Below, piece by piece: positions 8,404 to 17,545 of a stretch of DNA of 64,000 nt. The position numbers and the translations under genes are program-made. The notes beneath the pieces are model-generated. The model did no database searches. It was given only the letters and a program-made list of their open reading frames with translations, and was not told the origin of the DNA. Position 1 is the first letter of the stretch; every line of letters begins with the position of its first letter. Source of the DNA: Escherichia coli (GTDB lineage Bacteria; Pseudomonadota; Gammaproteobacteria; Enterobacterales; Enterobacteriaceae); contig NZ_AP027764.1 of assembly GCF_036503815.1 (NCBI RefSeq), positions 2,294,001-2,358,000 on the forward strand, in the 5' to 3' direction.

Positions 8404-9434
8404 TGGTCATCCGTCCCGTTGAGCGCTCAGATGTCTCGGCGCTGATGCAGCTTGCCAGCAAAACGGGCGGCGGCCTGACGTCGCTTCCCGCCAATGAAGC
8501 CACGCTTTCGGCGCGTATCGAAAGGGCAATCAAAACCTGGCAAGGCGAACTGCCCAAAAGTGAGCAGGGCTATGTGTTTGTACTGGAGGATAGTGAGACA
8601 GGCACTGTGGCGGGAATTTGCGCTATAGAGGTAGCGGTTGGTCTGAATGATCCCTGGTATAACTATCGCGTCGGCACGCTGGTTCACGCCTCAAAAGAGC
8701 TAAATGTCTATAACGCGTTACCGACGCTGTTTCTCAGTAACGATCACACCGGCAGCAGCGAGTTGTGCACGCTATTTCTCGATCCGGAGTGGCGCAAAGA
8801 GGGCAACGGCTATTTGCTGTCGAAATCGCGCTTTATGTTTATGGCGGCTTTTCGCGACAAGTTTAATGACAAAGTGGTCGCCGAAATGCGCGGGGTGATA
8901 GACGAACACGGCTATTCACCGTTCTGGCAAAGCCTCGGTAAACGCTTCTTTTCGATGGATTTTAGCCGCGCCGATTTTCTCTGCGGCACCGGGCAAAAGG
9001 CGTTTATTGCAGAACTGATGCCGAAACATCCGATCTATACCCACTTTTTATCCCAGGAAGCGCAGGACGTCATCGGTCAGGTACATCCGCAGACCGCGCC
9101 TGCCCGCGCGGTGCTGGAGAAAGAAGGTTTTCGCTACCGTAACTATATCGACATTTTTGACGGCGGACCGACGCTTGAGTGTGACATCGACCGCGTGCGC
9201 GCCATTCGCAAAAGTCGGCTGGTGGAAGTGGCAGAAGGTCAGCCTGCGCAGGGCGAATTCCCGGCCTGCCTGGTCGCCAATGAAAATTATCACCATTTCC
9301 GCGTGGTGCTGGTGCGTACCGATCCAGCGACCGAGCGTTTGATTTTAACCGCCGCACAACTGGATGCCCTCAAATGCCACGCAGGGGATCGCGTTCGTCT
9401 GGTGCGCCTGTGCGCAGAGGAGAAAACAGCATGA
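8400..9434 (+). CDS. astA: Arginine N-succinyltransferase
   Basis: Transfers succinyl from succinyl-CoA to arginine, the first step of arginine use as a nitrogen source; 344 residues, the standard length. The GNAT-like N-terminal half (MVIRPVERSDVSALMQLA) and the conserved TLFLSNDHTGSSELCTLFLDPEWR stretch identify the family. The ATG overlaps the astC stop (ATGA), and the 3' end overlaps astD by four bases, so the whole operon reads as a coupled chain. Confidence 0.97.
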   Translation: MMVIRPVERSDVSALMQLASKTGGGLTSLPANEATLSARIERAIKTWQGELPKSEQGYVFVLEDSETGTVAGICAIEVAVGLNDPWYNYRVGTLVHASKELNVYNALPTLFLSNDHTGSSELCTLFLDPEWRKEGNGYLLSKSRFMFMAAFRDKFNDKVVAEMRGVIDEHGYSPFWQSLGKRFFSMDFSRADFLCGTGQKAFIAELMPKHPIYTHFLSQEAQDVIGQVHPQTAPARAVLEKEGFRYRNYIDIFDGGPTLECDIDRVRAIRKSRLVEVAEGQPAQGEFPACLVANENYHHFRVVLVRTDPATERLILTAAQLDALKCHAGDRVRLVRLCAEEKTA

Positions 9435-10909
9435 CTTTATGGATCAACGGTGACTGGGTGACCGGCCAGGGTGCATTGCGTGTGAAGCGTAATCCGGTAT
9501 CGGGCGAGGTGTTATGGCAGGGCAATGATGCCGATGCCGCTCAGGTCGGGCAGGCTTGTCGGGCAGCCCGTGCGGCGTTTCCGCGCTGGGCGCGTCTTTC
9601 ATTTGCTGATCGTCAGGCAGTTGTCGAACGCTTTGCCGGATTGCTGGAAAGCAATAAAGCCGAATTAACCGCGATTATTGCCAGAGAAACCGGTAAGCCG
9701 CGATGGGAAGCGGCAACCGAAGTGACGGCGATGATCAATAAAATCGCGATATCAATTAAGGCGTATCACGTTCGTACCGGCGAGCAGCGTAGTGAAATGC
9801 CGGACGGCGCGGCGAGCCTGCGACATCGCCCGCACGGCGTGCTGGCGGTGTTTGGGCCGTATAATTTCCCTGGTCATTTGCCGAACGGACATATCGTTCC
9901 GGCATTGCTGGCAGGTAACACCATTATCTTTAAACCCAGCGAACTGACACCGTGGAGTGGCGAAGCGGTAATGCGTTTATGGCAGCAGGCTGGCTTGCCG
10001 CCGGGCGTGCTGAACCTGGTGCAGGGCGGGCGTGAAACGGGTCAGGCGCTGAGTGCGCTGGAGGATCTCGACGGCTTGCTGTTTACCGGTAGCGCCAATA
10101 CTGGCTACCAGTTGCATCGTCAGCTTTCCGGTCAGCCGGAGAAAATTCTCGCCCTCGAAATGGGCGGCAATAACCCGCTAATAATCGATGACGTGGCGGA
10201 TATCGACGCGGCTGTCCATCTGACCATTCAGTCGGCGTTTGTCACAGCCGGGCAACGCTGCACCTGCGCCCGCCGTTTATTGTTGAAAAGTGGAGCGCAG
10301 GGCGATGCATTTCTTGCTCGCCTGGTTGCCGTCAGCCAGCGATTAACGCCGGGCAACTGGGACGATGAACCGCAACCGTTTATTGGCGGGCTGATATCAG
10401 AGCAGGCCGCACAGCAGGTGGTTACTGCCTGGCAAGAACTGGAAGCGATGGGCGGACGAACCCTGCTTGCGCCACGTTTACTGCGTGCAGGAACATCATT
10501 GCTTACGCCGGGGATCGTTGAAATGACGGGTGTTGCTGGCGTGCCGGATGAAGAAGTGTTCGGGCCGCTATTGCGCGTCTGGCGTTATGACACTTTCGAT
10601 GAAGCAATTCGAATGGCGAATAACACCCGCTTTGGCCTCTCTTGTGGGCTGGTTTCACCGAAACGGGAAAAGTTCGAGCAACTGTTACTGGAAGCGCGGG
10701 CAGGGATTGTTAACTGGAACAAACCGCTTACCGGAGCCGCCAGTACCGCACCCTTCGGCGGCGTTGGCGCTTCCGGCAACCATCGCCCCAGCGCCTGGTA
10801 TGCCGCCGATTACTGCGCCTGGCCGATGGCAAGCCTGGAGTCAGACTCGTTAACGTTGCCCGCCACGCTTAACCCAGGTCTGGATTTTTCCGAGGAGGTG
10901 GAGCGATGA
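9431..10909 (+). CDS. astD: Succinylglutamate semialdehyde dehydrogenase
   Basis: NAD-dependent aldehyde dehydrogenase, 492 residues, oxidising succinylglutamate semialdehyde to succinylglutamate. It shows the general-base glutamate (LALEMGGNNP near 250), the catalytic cysteine (AGQRCTCARR near 284) and the GSANTG nucleotide motif. The start at MTLWINGDW overlaps the astA stop (ATGA) and gives the family length; the frame is open 19 codons upstream inside astA. Confidence 0.97.
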   Translation: MTLWINGDWVTGQGALRVKRNPVSGEVLWQGNDADAAQVGQACRAARAAFPRWARLSFADRQAVVERFAGLLESNKAELTAIIARETGKPRWEAATEVTAMINKIAISIKAYHVRTGEQRSEMPDGAASLRHRPHGVLAVFGPYNFPGHLPNGHIVPALLAGNTIIFKPSELTPWSGEAVMRLWQQAGLPPGVLNLVQGGRETGQALSALEDLDGLLFTGSANTGYQLHRQLSGQPEKILALEMGGNNPLIIDDVADIDAAVHLTIQSAFVTAGQRCTCARRLLLKSGAQGDAFLARLVAVSQRLTPGNWDDEPQPFIGGLISEQAAQQVVTAWQELEAMGGRTLLAPRLLRAGTSLLTPGIVEMTGVAGVPDEEVFGPLLRVWRYDTFDEAIRMANNTRFGLSCGLVSPKREKFEQLLLEARAGIVNWNKPLTGAASTAPFGGVGASGNHRPSAWYAADYCAWPMASLESDSLTLPATLNPGLDFSEEVER

Positions 10910-12249
10910 ACGCCTGGGAAGTCAATTTCGACGGACTGGTGGGGCTGACGCATCATTACGCGGGCCTGTCGTTTGGTAATGAAGCCTCTACCCGTCATCG
11001 TTTTCAGGTCTCTAACCCGCGACTGGCGGCGAAACAGGGCTTACTGAAAATGAAAGCCCTTGCCGATTTGGGATTTCCCCAGGCGGTTATCCCACCGCAC
11101 GAGCGCCCGTTTATTCCGGTTTTACGTCAGTTGGGATTCAGTGGTAGCGATGAGCAGGTACTGGAAAAGGTTGCACGTCAGGCACCGCATTGGCTTTCCA
11201 GCGTCAGTTCCGCATCTCCAATGTGGGTAGCCAATGCGGCAACGGTCGCGCCATCCGCCGATACGCTGGATGGCAAAGTGCATCTCACCGTTGCCAACCT
11301 GAACAATAAATTTCACCGCTCGCTGGAAGCGTCTGTGACCGAATCGCTGTTAAAAGCGATTTTCAACGAGGAGAAAAAATTCGCTATCCATTCGGCGTTG
11401 CCACAGGTGGCCTTGCTCGGTGACGAGGGGGCGGCAAACCACAATCGTCTGGGCGGCCATTATGGTGAACCGGGTATTCAGCTTTTTGTCTACGGGCGAG
11501 AAGAGGGCAATGTTTCCCGACCTTCCCGCTATCCGGCGCGGCAGACCCGCGAAGCCAGCGAAGCGGTGGCAAGGCTGAATCAGGTGAATCCCCAACAGGT
11601 GATTTTCGCCCAGCAAAACCCGGACGTTATCGACCAGGGCGTTTTTCATAATGATGTGATTGCCGTAAGTAACCGTCAGGTGCTGTTTTGCCATCAGCAG
11701 GCGTTCGCTCGCCAGGCGCAATTACTGGCAAATCTGCGTGCGCGGGTAAACGGTTTTATGGCGATAGAAGTTCCGGCGGCACAGGTTTCCGTGTCGGATG
11801 CGGTGTCTACGTATCTGTTTAACAGCCAGTTACTGAGTCGCGATGATGGTTCCATGATGTTGGTGCTGCCTCAGGAGTGTCAGGAACACGCAGGAGTATG
11901 GCGTTATCTCAATGAACTCCTTGCCGCTGACAACCCGATTAGCGAACTAAAAGTTTTTGATTTACGTGAAAGTATGGCAAACGGCGGCGGCCCGGCGTGC
12001 CTGCGGTTGCGCGTGGTGTTGACAGAAGAAGAACGCCGGGCGGTGAATCCGGCAGTGATGATGAACGATACGCTGTTTAATGCGCTCAATGACTGGGTGG
12101 AGCGTTACTACCGCGATCGTCTTACTGCGGCGGATCTGGCTGATCCGCAATTGCTGCGCGAAGGGCGGGAAGCACTGGATGTATTGAGCCAATTACTGAA
12201 TCTCGGTTCGGTTTATCCGTTCCAGCGCGAGGGAGGGGGCAATGGATAA
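10906..12249 (+). CDS. astB: N-succinylarginine dihydrolase
   Basis: Hydrolyses succinylarginine to succinylornithine, CO2 and two ammonia, the second step of the pathway; 447 residues. The amidinotransferase fold is seen in GLTHHYAGLSFGNEAS (N-terminal), the AVIPPHERPFIP run and the C-terminal NGGGPACLRLRVVL, which holds the catalytic cysteine near 365. It overlaps astD by four bases and astE by eight. Confidence 0.97.
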   Translation: MNAWEVNFDGLVGLTHHYAGLSFGNEASTRHRFQVSNPRLAAKQGLLKMKALADLGFPQAVIPPHERPFIPVLRQLGFSGSDEQVLEKVARQAPHWLSSVSSASPMWVANAATVAPSADTLDGKVHLTVANLNNKFHRSLEASVTESLLKAIFNEEKKFAIHSALPQVALLGDEGAANHNRLGGHYGEPGIQLFVYGREEGNVSRPSRYPARQTREASEAVARLNQVNPQQVIFAQQNPDVIDQGVFHNDVIAVSNRQVLFCHQQAFARQAQLLANLRARVNGFMAIEVPAAQVSVSDAVSTYLFNSQLLSRDDGSMMLVLPQECQEHAGVWRYLNELLAADNPISELKVFDLRESMANGGGPACLRLRVVLTEEERRAVNPAVMMNDTLFNALNDWVERYYRDRLTAADLADPQLLREGREALDVLSQLLNLGSVYPFQREGGGNG

Positions 12250-13210
12250 TTTTCTTGCTCTGACCTTAACGGGTAAAAAACCGGTTATCACCGAGCGAGA
12301 AATCAACGGCGTTCGCTGGCGCTGGTTGGGCGATGGCGTGCTGGAACTGACGCCATTAACGCCACCGCAAGGTGCGCTGGTGATTTCAGCGGGAATACAC
12401 GGTAATGAGACGGCACCTGTGGAGATGCTGGACGCGTTGCTTGGCGCGATATCTCATGGCGAGATCCCGTTACGTTGGCGGCTGCTGGTGATCCTCGGGA
12501 ATCCTCCTGCGCTGAAGCAAGGGAAACGTTATTGCCATAGCGATATGAACCGAATGTTTGGCGGACGTTGGCAGCTATTTGCTGAAAGCGGGGAAACTAG
12601 CCGAGCGCGCGAACTGGAACAGTGCCTGGAAGATTTTTATGACCAGGGCAAAGAATCTGTGCGCTGGCACCTTGATCTACATACCGCAATTCGTGGCTCC
12701 TTGCATCCGCAGTTCGGTGTATTACCGCAACGCGACATTCCCTGGGACGAGAAATTTCTGACGTGGCTGGGGACGGCGGGGCTGGAGGCACTGGTGTTCC
12801 ATCAGGCGCCTGGTGGTACATTTACCCATTTCAGCGCCAGACATTTTGGCGCGCTGGCCTGTACGCTGGAACTTGGCAAAGCGTTACCCTTTGGGCAAAA
12901 CGATCTTCGCCAGTTTGCAGTCACTGCCAGCGCAATTGCTGCGCTGCTATCTGGTGAGAGTGTCGGTATCGTGAGAACGCCGCCACTACGTTATCGGGTG
13001 GTTTCGCAAATTACTCGCCACTCGCCGTCCTTCGAAATGCATATGGCAAGTGACACGCTGAATTTTATGCCGTTTAAGAAAGGAACGTTGCTGGCGCAGG
13101 ACGGTGAGGAACGTTTTACCGTAACCCATGATGTAGAGTATGTGTTATTCCCTAATCCGTTGGTAGCGTTGGGATTACGCGCGGGATTAATGCTCGAAAA
13201 AATAAGCTAA
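12242..13210 (+). CDS. astE: Succinylglutamate desuccinylase
   Basis: Zinc hydrolase of 322 residues that splits succinylglutamate to succinate and glutamate, the last step of the pathway. The M14-like zinc ligands are visible in SAGIHGNETAPVE (His and Glu) and WHLDLHTAI (second His), with LELGKALPFG carrying the catalytic Glu. It is the last gene of the operon and is followed by a strong hairpin. Confidence 0.96.
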   Translation: MDNFLALTLTGKKPVITEREINGVRWRWLGDGVLELTPLTPPQGALVISAGIHGNETAPVEMLDALLGAISHGEIPLRWRLLVILGNPPALKQGKRYCHSDMNRMFGGRWQLFAESGETSRARELEQCLEDFYDQGKESVRWHLDLHTAIRGSLHPQFGVLPQRDIPWDEKFLTWLGTAGLEALVFHQAPGGTFTHFSARHFGALACTLELGKALPFGQNDLRQFAVTASAIAALLSGESVGIVRTPPLRYRVVSQITRHSPSFEMHMASDTLNFMPFKKGTLLAQDGEERFTVTHDVEYVLFPNPLVALGLRAGLMLEKIS

Positions 13211-13214
13211 TACT

Positions 13215-13240
13215 TACCCGCAGAAATCATTCTGCGGGTA
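13215..13240 (+). terminator. Hairpin after astE
   Basis: Perfect 10-bp stem (13215-13224 with 13231-13240; TACCCGCAGA paired) and a six-base loop, five bases after the astE stop. The T tract behind it is weak, so it may end or stabilise the transcript. Confidence 0.65.
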
Positions 13241-13539
13241 TTAAGTTACTTTCTTATAAATTAATACAGATTAATCCTGGTTATTTGCTTTATTTATCAC
13301 CAGTCATCCGGTATAGTTCTTCATAATCTCTGCAAAATCATCATGTTGTAATATTCTCTCATCACTCTCCATCAAATTTTCTTTTTTTCTCCATAATTGG
13401 CGCAAAAGTGTTTTTTACACTTTCATTGTTTTACCGTTGCTCTGATTAATTGACGCTAAAATCAGTAAAGTTAATCTCGTCAACACGGCACGCTACTTAA
13501 GAAAGCCGTAATAAATAACTGAAAGGAAGGATATAGAAT
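13241..13539 (+). other. spy promoter region
   Basis: A gene-free AT-rich stretch before spy. Besides the BaeR box listed separately it has TTTAC elements near 13415 and 13430 and GTAAAGTTAA near 13466, which resemble CpxR half-sites (GTAAA). Control of spy by both Bae and Cpx is established in E. coli; the CpxR positions are tentative. Confidence 0.55.
13384..13401 (+). promoter_or_regulatory. BaeR box upstream of spy
   Basis: TTTTTCTCCATAATTGGC matches the published BaeR consensus (TTTTTCTCCATDATTGGC) at every base. It lies about 140 bases before the spy start, consistent with envelope-stress induction by BaeSR. Confidence 0.88.
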
Positions 13540-14025
13540 ATGCGTAAATTAACTGCACTGTTTGTTGCCTCTACCCTGGCTCTTGGCGCGGCTAACCTGG
13601 CCCATGCCGCAGACACCACTACCGCAGCACCGGCTGACGCGAAGCCGATGATGCACCACAAAGGCAAGTTCGGTCCGCATCAAGACATGATGTTCAAAGA
13701 CCTGAACCTGACCGACGCGCAGAAACAGCAGATTCGCGAAATCATGAAAGGCCAGAGTGACCAGATGAAACGTCCGCCGCTGGAAGAACGTCGCGCAATG
13801 CATGACATCATTGCCAGCGATACCTTCGATAAAGCAAAAGCTGAAGCGCAGATCGCAAAAATGGAAGAACAGCGCAAAGCTAATATGCTGGCGCACATGG
13901 AAACCCAGAACAAAATTTACAACATCCTGACGCCGGAACAGAAAAAGCAATTTAATGCTAATTTTGAGAAGCGTCTGACAGAACGTCCAGCGGCAAAAGG
14001 TAAAATGCCTGCAACTGCTGAATAA
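13540..14025 (+). CDS. spy: Spy, periplasmic ATP-independent chaperone
   Basis: Periplasmic chaperone of 161 residues made under envelope stress. A signal peptide (MRKLTALFVASTLALGAANLAHA, cleavage after AHA) precedes a helical protein with two LTxxQ motifs: LNLTDAQKQQ near residue 57 and ILTPEQKKQF near residue 130. The Met-rich and Lys-rich helices fit the cradle-shaped dimer. GGAAGG lies 11 bases before the ATG. Confidence 0.97.
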   Translation: MRKLTALFVASTLALGAANLAHAADTTTAAPADAKPMMHHKGKFGPHQDMMFKDLNLTDAQKQQIREIMKGQSDQMKRPPLEERRAMHDIIASDTFDKAKAEAQIAKMEEQRKANMLAHMETQNKIYNILTPEQKKQFNANFEKRLTERPAAKGKMPATAE

Positions 14026-14045
14026 TCTTTCAGCCAAAAAACTTA

Positions 14046-14110
14046 AGACCGCCGGTCTTGTCCACTACCTTGCAGTAATGCGGTGGACAGGATCGGCGGT
14101 TTTCTTTTCT
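14046..14110 (+). terminator. Rho-independent terminator of spy
   Basis: A long stem pairs about 14046-14065 (from AGACCGCCGG) with 14083-14102 (to GATCGGCGGT), with a few wobble or mismatched pairs, and is followed by TTTTCTTTTCTCTT. It lies 20 bases after the spy stop. Confidence 0.85.
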
Positions 14111-14227
14111 CTTCTCAAACAGATGCAAAAAAAGCCTGATCGCCACTAACGTAAATCACCCGAGTTGCCGATAACCATCCACGGTTACCTGAACGATAAC
14201 AATGAAAAGAACGGGCCGGGAGCGAGT

Positions 14228-14803
14228 ATGGAATACTTTGATATGCGTAAAATGTCGGTGAATTTGTGGCGAAACGCTGCCGGTGAAACCCGCGAAATCT
14301 GTACTTTTCCACCGGCAAAACGTGATTTTTACTGGCGAGCCAGCATTGCATCCATCGCGGCGAATGGGGAGTTTTCTTTGTTTCCAGGTATGGAAAGGAT
14401 AGTGACGTTGCTGGAAGGCGGCGAGATGTTCCTTGAAAGTGCAGACCGCTTTAAACATACCTTAAAACCGTTACAGCCTTTTGCCTTTGCGGCGGACCAG
14501 GTGGTTAAAGCGAAACTGACGGCAGGGCAGATGTCGCTGGATTTCAACATCATGACACGTCTGGATATCTGTAAGGCGAAAGTCAGAATTGCCGAACGTA
14601 CGTTTACTACCTTTGGCTCACGCGGCGGGGTAGTGTTTGTCATTAACGGGGCGTGGCAACTGGGTGACAAACTGCTCACTACTGACCAGGGAGCGTGCTG
14701 GTATGATGGCAAACACACCCTGCGGCTTTTACAACCGCAAGGTAAACTGTTATTCAGTGAAATAAACTGGCTTTCGGGTCATTCACCGGATCAAGTTCGG
14801 TAA
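14228..14803 (+). CDS. ves: Ves, HutD-family cupin protein
   Basis: Small protein of 191 residues from the ATG at 14228 (MEYFDMRKMSVNLWRNAAGE). It belongs to the HutD/Ves family of double-stranded beta-helix (cupin) proteins; WRNAAGETREICTFP and IASIAANGEFSLFPGMERI are family blocks. In E. coli it was named for cold- and stress-inducible expression. No enzyme activity is known. The frame is open 21 codons further up but has no better ribosome site. Its 3' end overlaps the convergent cho by 50 bases. Confidence 0.88.
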   Translation: MEYFDMRKMSVNLWRNAAGETREICTFPPAKRDFYWRASIASIAANGEFSLFPGMERIVTLLEGGEMFLESADRFKHTLKPLQPFAFAADQVVKAKLTAGQMSLDFNIMTRLDICKAKVRIAERTFTTFGSRGGVVFVINGAWQLGDKLLTTDQGACWYDGKHTLRLLQPQGKLLFSEINWLSGHSPDQVR

Positions 14804-15650
14804 TTTCATAGTTACCAGAAAGCAAAGGTTTACAGAGAATTTTATAACCGTCGTGATCAAACCCGGCGGGTGTCCGAATTAACGTTGTCGCTTCTTCCAG
14901 CGAATTAACCGCCCCCAGCCACAGCCAGTTTTGAACAATATGATATTGAGTCATTTCCGGGTGCTGTTCTTTCAGTGCCACCGCACCTTGCCAAGGCCAA
15001 CACACCACCCGCAAACGCGCCAGAGCCTGGCGCAAGCGTAGCGCATGTTCCTCAGGGCTCTCTTTACCGCAACACGCCCCGGCGCAACGTTTTAATGCAG
15101 AACGAAAACATGCACGCCCGCGGCTTAACGGTTCCAGTCCCAACAGGCCATAACAAAGTTTTTGTTCATCAGCGATGGTCTGCAATGCTTGTAAAGCCGC
15201 ACGGCGATTGGCAAACAGGCCAAACAGGTTGGGGGCTCGTGAAAAATCCACCTCTTTGGCATACACCACATCAACACGCTTTTCATTCAGCTGCAGGGCG
15301 CAGAGCTGGCGATTGCGGCGCAACCGTTTATTAAATAGCGGCTGCTGCTCTTTGATTAATCGCGCTTCAAGGAGTAGAGCGCCGATTTCGCCTGCGGTGC
15401 AGATCCAGCAAATTCGCCGGGATTGCCGTAGCATGGCGGCTTCATCCGGGGTGCGTAAATGAGAAAGCACCCGACTGCGGATATTAACGCTTTTGCCGAT
15501 ATAGAGCGGCATGGTGTCACTTTCGCCATGAAACAGATACACCCCTGGTCGGGTGGGTAAGTCATTAAGGAATGATCGTAAATGTTCGGGATATTCATAA
15601 ATTGCCGCAGCTTCAAATTCGAGCCGCGGAGAAGTTAAACGCCGTACCAC
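14754..15650 (-). CDS. cho: Cho, UvrC-homologous excinuclease
   Basis: Nucleotide-excision repair endonuclease homologous to the N-terminal half of UvrC; it makes the 3' incision on bulky lesions within UvrABC repair. The GIY-YIG domain starts near residue 33: TRPGVYLFHGES, then PLYIGKSVNIRSRV, with the catalytic Arg and Glu further on (LLLEARLIKEQQPLFNKRLRR). The C-rich segment RAGACC-like (KRCAGACCG) follows. The start is GTG at 15650, as in K-12. It is 298 residues, about three longer than I remember. A LexA box lies just upstream. Confidence 0.95.
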   Translation of the reverse strand: MVRRLTSPRLEFEAAAIYEYPEHLRSFLNDLPTRPGVYLFHGESDTMPLYIGKSVNIRSRVLSHLRTPDEAAMLRQSRRICWICTAGEIGALLLEARLIKEQQPLFNKRLRRNRQLCALQLNEKRVDVVYAKEVDFSRAPNLFGLFANRRAALQALQTIADEQKLCYGLLGLEPLSRGRACFRSALKRCAGACCGKESPEEHALRLRQALARLRVVCWPWQGAVALKEQHPEMTQYHIVQNWLWLGAVNSLEEATTLIRTPAGFDHDGYKILCKPLLSGNYEITELDPVNDPKASLFH

Positions 15651-15665
15651 TGTTGACTCCGAGTG

Positions 15666-15681
15666 CTGGTTATCTATCCAG
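15666..15681 (-). promoter_or_regulatory. LexA box of cho
   Basis: CTGG-N8-CCAG, a symmetric variant of CTGT-N8-ACAG, centred 23 bases before the cho GTG. It matches the LexA site described for this gene (formerly ydjQ) in E. coli. Confidence 0.85.
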
Positions 15682-15744
15682 TGTAACAGGTGGGGAGCGA
15701 TTAAAAAAGAGGCGGGTCGATGACAAAGGTTACACCATGAGACG

Positions 15745-15834
15745 TGCTACGCCTGTCAGGCCTATTCGACTCCTGCAATGTATTGAATTTGCATAGTTTT
15801 GTAGGTCGAATAAGGCGTTCACGCCGCATCCGGC
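15745..15834. repeat. REP pair (BIME-like)
   Basis: The stretch 15801-15834 (GTAGGTCGAATAAGGCG... to CCGGC) is an almost consensus REP/PU element, with the GCCGGATGCGGCGTGAACG form on the minus strand. A degenerate partner (GCTACGCCTGTCAGGCCTAT) lies at 15745-15777. They sit between cho and nadE, where REP elements are usual. Confidence 0.85.
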
Positions 15835-15879
15835 GTGAACAAAGGGCTCTTTTTCGCACAAGCCAATATGTGCAAATTA

Positions 15880-16707
15880 TTACTTTTTCCAGAAATCATC
15901 GAAAACGGTAATTGGCGGACGGCGTTTATGTTCAGTTTTCAGATACCAGTTCTCTATTGTTCTGGCGACCTGTTCAGGTACGTTTTTCCCTTCCAGATAG
16001 TCGTCGATATTGTCATAGGTCACGCCGAGTGCCACTTCATCTGGCAGAGAAGGGCGATCATCTTCCAGATCGGCCGTTGGGGCTTTCTTATAAAGATGTT
16101 CCGGACAACCTAATGCCGCCAGTAACTGTTTACCCTGACGTTTGTTGAGGCGATACAGCGGATTAATGTCCGTACCGCCGTCACCATATTTAGTGAAGAA
16201 TCCGGTAATGGCTTCTGCTGCATGATCGGTGCCCACCACGACACCGCTGGTCATACCCGCAATGCTATATTGTGCTTTCATCCGCTCACGCGCTTTTTCA
16301 TTGCCACGGACAAAATCACTTAATTCAATACCCGCTTCGCGCAGCGCCTGTTCGCTGGCCAATACCGCGCCCTTGATATTAACGGTTAATACACGATCCG
16401 GTTGAATAAAGGCAATGGCATCCTGACAATCTTGTTCGTCGGCCTGAACACCATAGGGCAGGCGTACGGCAATAAATTGCAGCGATTCGTTGCCGGTTTC
16501 CTGGCGCAGCTCATTAATCGCCATCTGGCACAGCTTACCGGCAAGCGTGGAGTCCTGACCGCCGCTGATCCCGAGCACCAGTGATTTAATGAACGGATAA
16601 GTTTGCAGGTAGCTTTTCAGAAAATCGACACTACGACGAATTTCCTCTTCAGCATTAATCTGCGGTTTTGCGCCCAGCGCCTTTATTATTTGTTGTTGCA
16701 ATGTCAT
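15880..16707 (-). CDS. nadE: NH3-dependent NAD+ synthetase
   Basis: Makes NAD+ from deamido-NAD+, ATP and ammonia, the last step of NAD synthesis; 275 residues, the standard length for the ammonia-only form. The ATP pyrophosphatase loop [11 protein letters not shown] (near residue 46) and the downstream [20 protein letters not shown] identify it. There is no glutaminase domain. It is transcribed away from osmE. Confidence 0.97.
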
Positions 16708-16908
16708 TGAACCCCTCCAGACAGAAAAGACAAAACTTCCTTAAAGCTAACCCGTTGCTACTGAAACGACAAGCGACAGCGGGCTGAATGGTGGTTAAAA
16801 CGTCATACAGGAATCCTCTGAAAGCGGAGCCGTTTCGTTCACGGGCTTGAAAAAGCGCCCAATGTATTCCAGGCTTATCTAACACGCTGATAAACAAGAG
16901 GACGGAAT

Positions 16909-17247
16909 ATGAACAAGAATATGGCAGGAATTCTGAGTGCAGCGGCGGTATTAACCATGCTGGCGGGTTGTACGGCTTATGATCGTACCAAAGACCAGTT
17001 TGTACAGCCTGTGGTGAAAGACGTCAAAAAAGGCATGAGCCGGGCGCAGGTTGCACAAATTGCGGGTAAACCTTCGTCTGAAGTGAGCATGATTCATGCT
17101 CGTGGTACTTGCCAGACCTACATCCTGGGTCAACGTGATGGTAAAGCAGAAACCTACTTTGTCGCGTTAGATGATACCGGACATGTCATCAACTCCGGTT
17201 ATCAGACCTGTGCTGAATACGACACTGATCCACAGGCTGCGAAGTAA
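16909..17247 (+). CDS. osmE: OsmE, osmotically inducible lipoprotein
   Basis: Lipoprotein of 112 residues with signal [21 protein letters not shown]; the lipobox LAGC puts the lipidated Cys at 21. The rest ([20 protein letters not shown]) is a SmpA/OmlA (BamE-like) fold. E. coli osmE responds to osmolarity and stationary phase; its function is unknown. GAGGACGGAAT precedes the ATG and a terminator follows. Confidence 0.94.
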
Positions 17248-17278
17248 TCACTTCGTCTGAAAGCTTGAGTAACAACGG

Positions 17279-17305
17279 AAACCGGCCATTGCGCCGGTTT
17301 TTTTT
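17279..17305 (+). terminator. Rho-independent terminator of osmE
   Basis: Eight-bp stem AAACCGGC (17279-17286) with GCCGGTTT (17293-17300), a six-base loop, then a run of T to 17305. Confidence 0.92.
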
Positions 17306-17318
17306 GGCCTGTGTTCTT

Positions 17319-17397
17319 AATTATCTTCGCGAATTATTTGCCCGAAATGTGAAGAGGGTCATAACCACAGGTCAAGGAGAGACAATTTATAAGGTCA
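17319..17397 (+). promoter_or_regulatory. chb operon control sites (NagC-, CRP- and ChbR-like)
   Basis: Three signals are visible. AATTATCTTCGCGAATTATTT (17319-17339) is an AT-rich dyad around TTCGCGAA like NagC operators. AATGTGAAGAGGGTCATAA (17346-17364) is a CRP-type TGTGA-N6-TCA. GGTCA occurs three times (17357, 17370, 17393), spaced 13 and 23 bp, as AraC-type direct repeats that ChbR could read. NagC, CRP and ChbR control of chb is established; base-level assignment is inference. Confidence 0.6.
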
Positions 17398-17545
17398 AAG
17401 AAATACTATTGCTCAGGTCTATACCGTATACTCCTTTCAGCCACAAAAAAAGTCATGTTGGTTTCGCAAGTTACCCAGAGCATGGAAGCAGGTTAAGGCT
17501 TGCGGAGTGTCTGGCTGACAGATAATCGTCGATGAGGGCAGTTTT

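Noticed and set aside
9048..9357. Overlapping minus-strand ORFs in astA
   Set aside because: Shadows of astA in two frames, typical of high third-position GC.
15745..15834. Possible small CRISPR or phage att site between cho and nadE
   Set aside because: The repeats are a REP pair; there are no regular spacers or integrase.
17265..17525. Plus-strand ORF of 86 codons between osmE and chbB
   Set aside because: It covers the osmE terminator and the chb operator sites and has no ribosome site.
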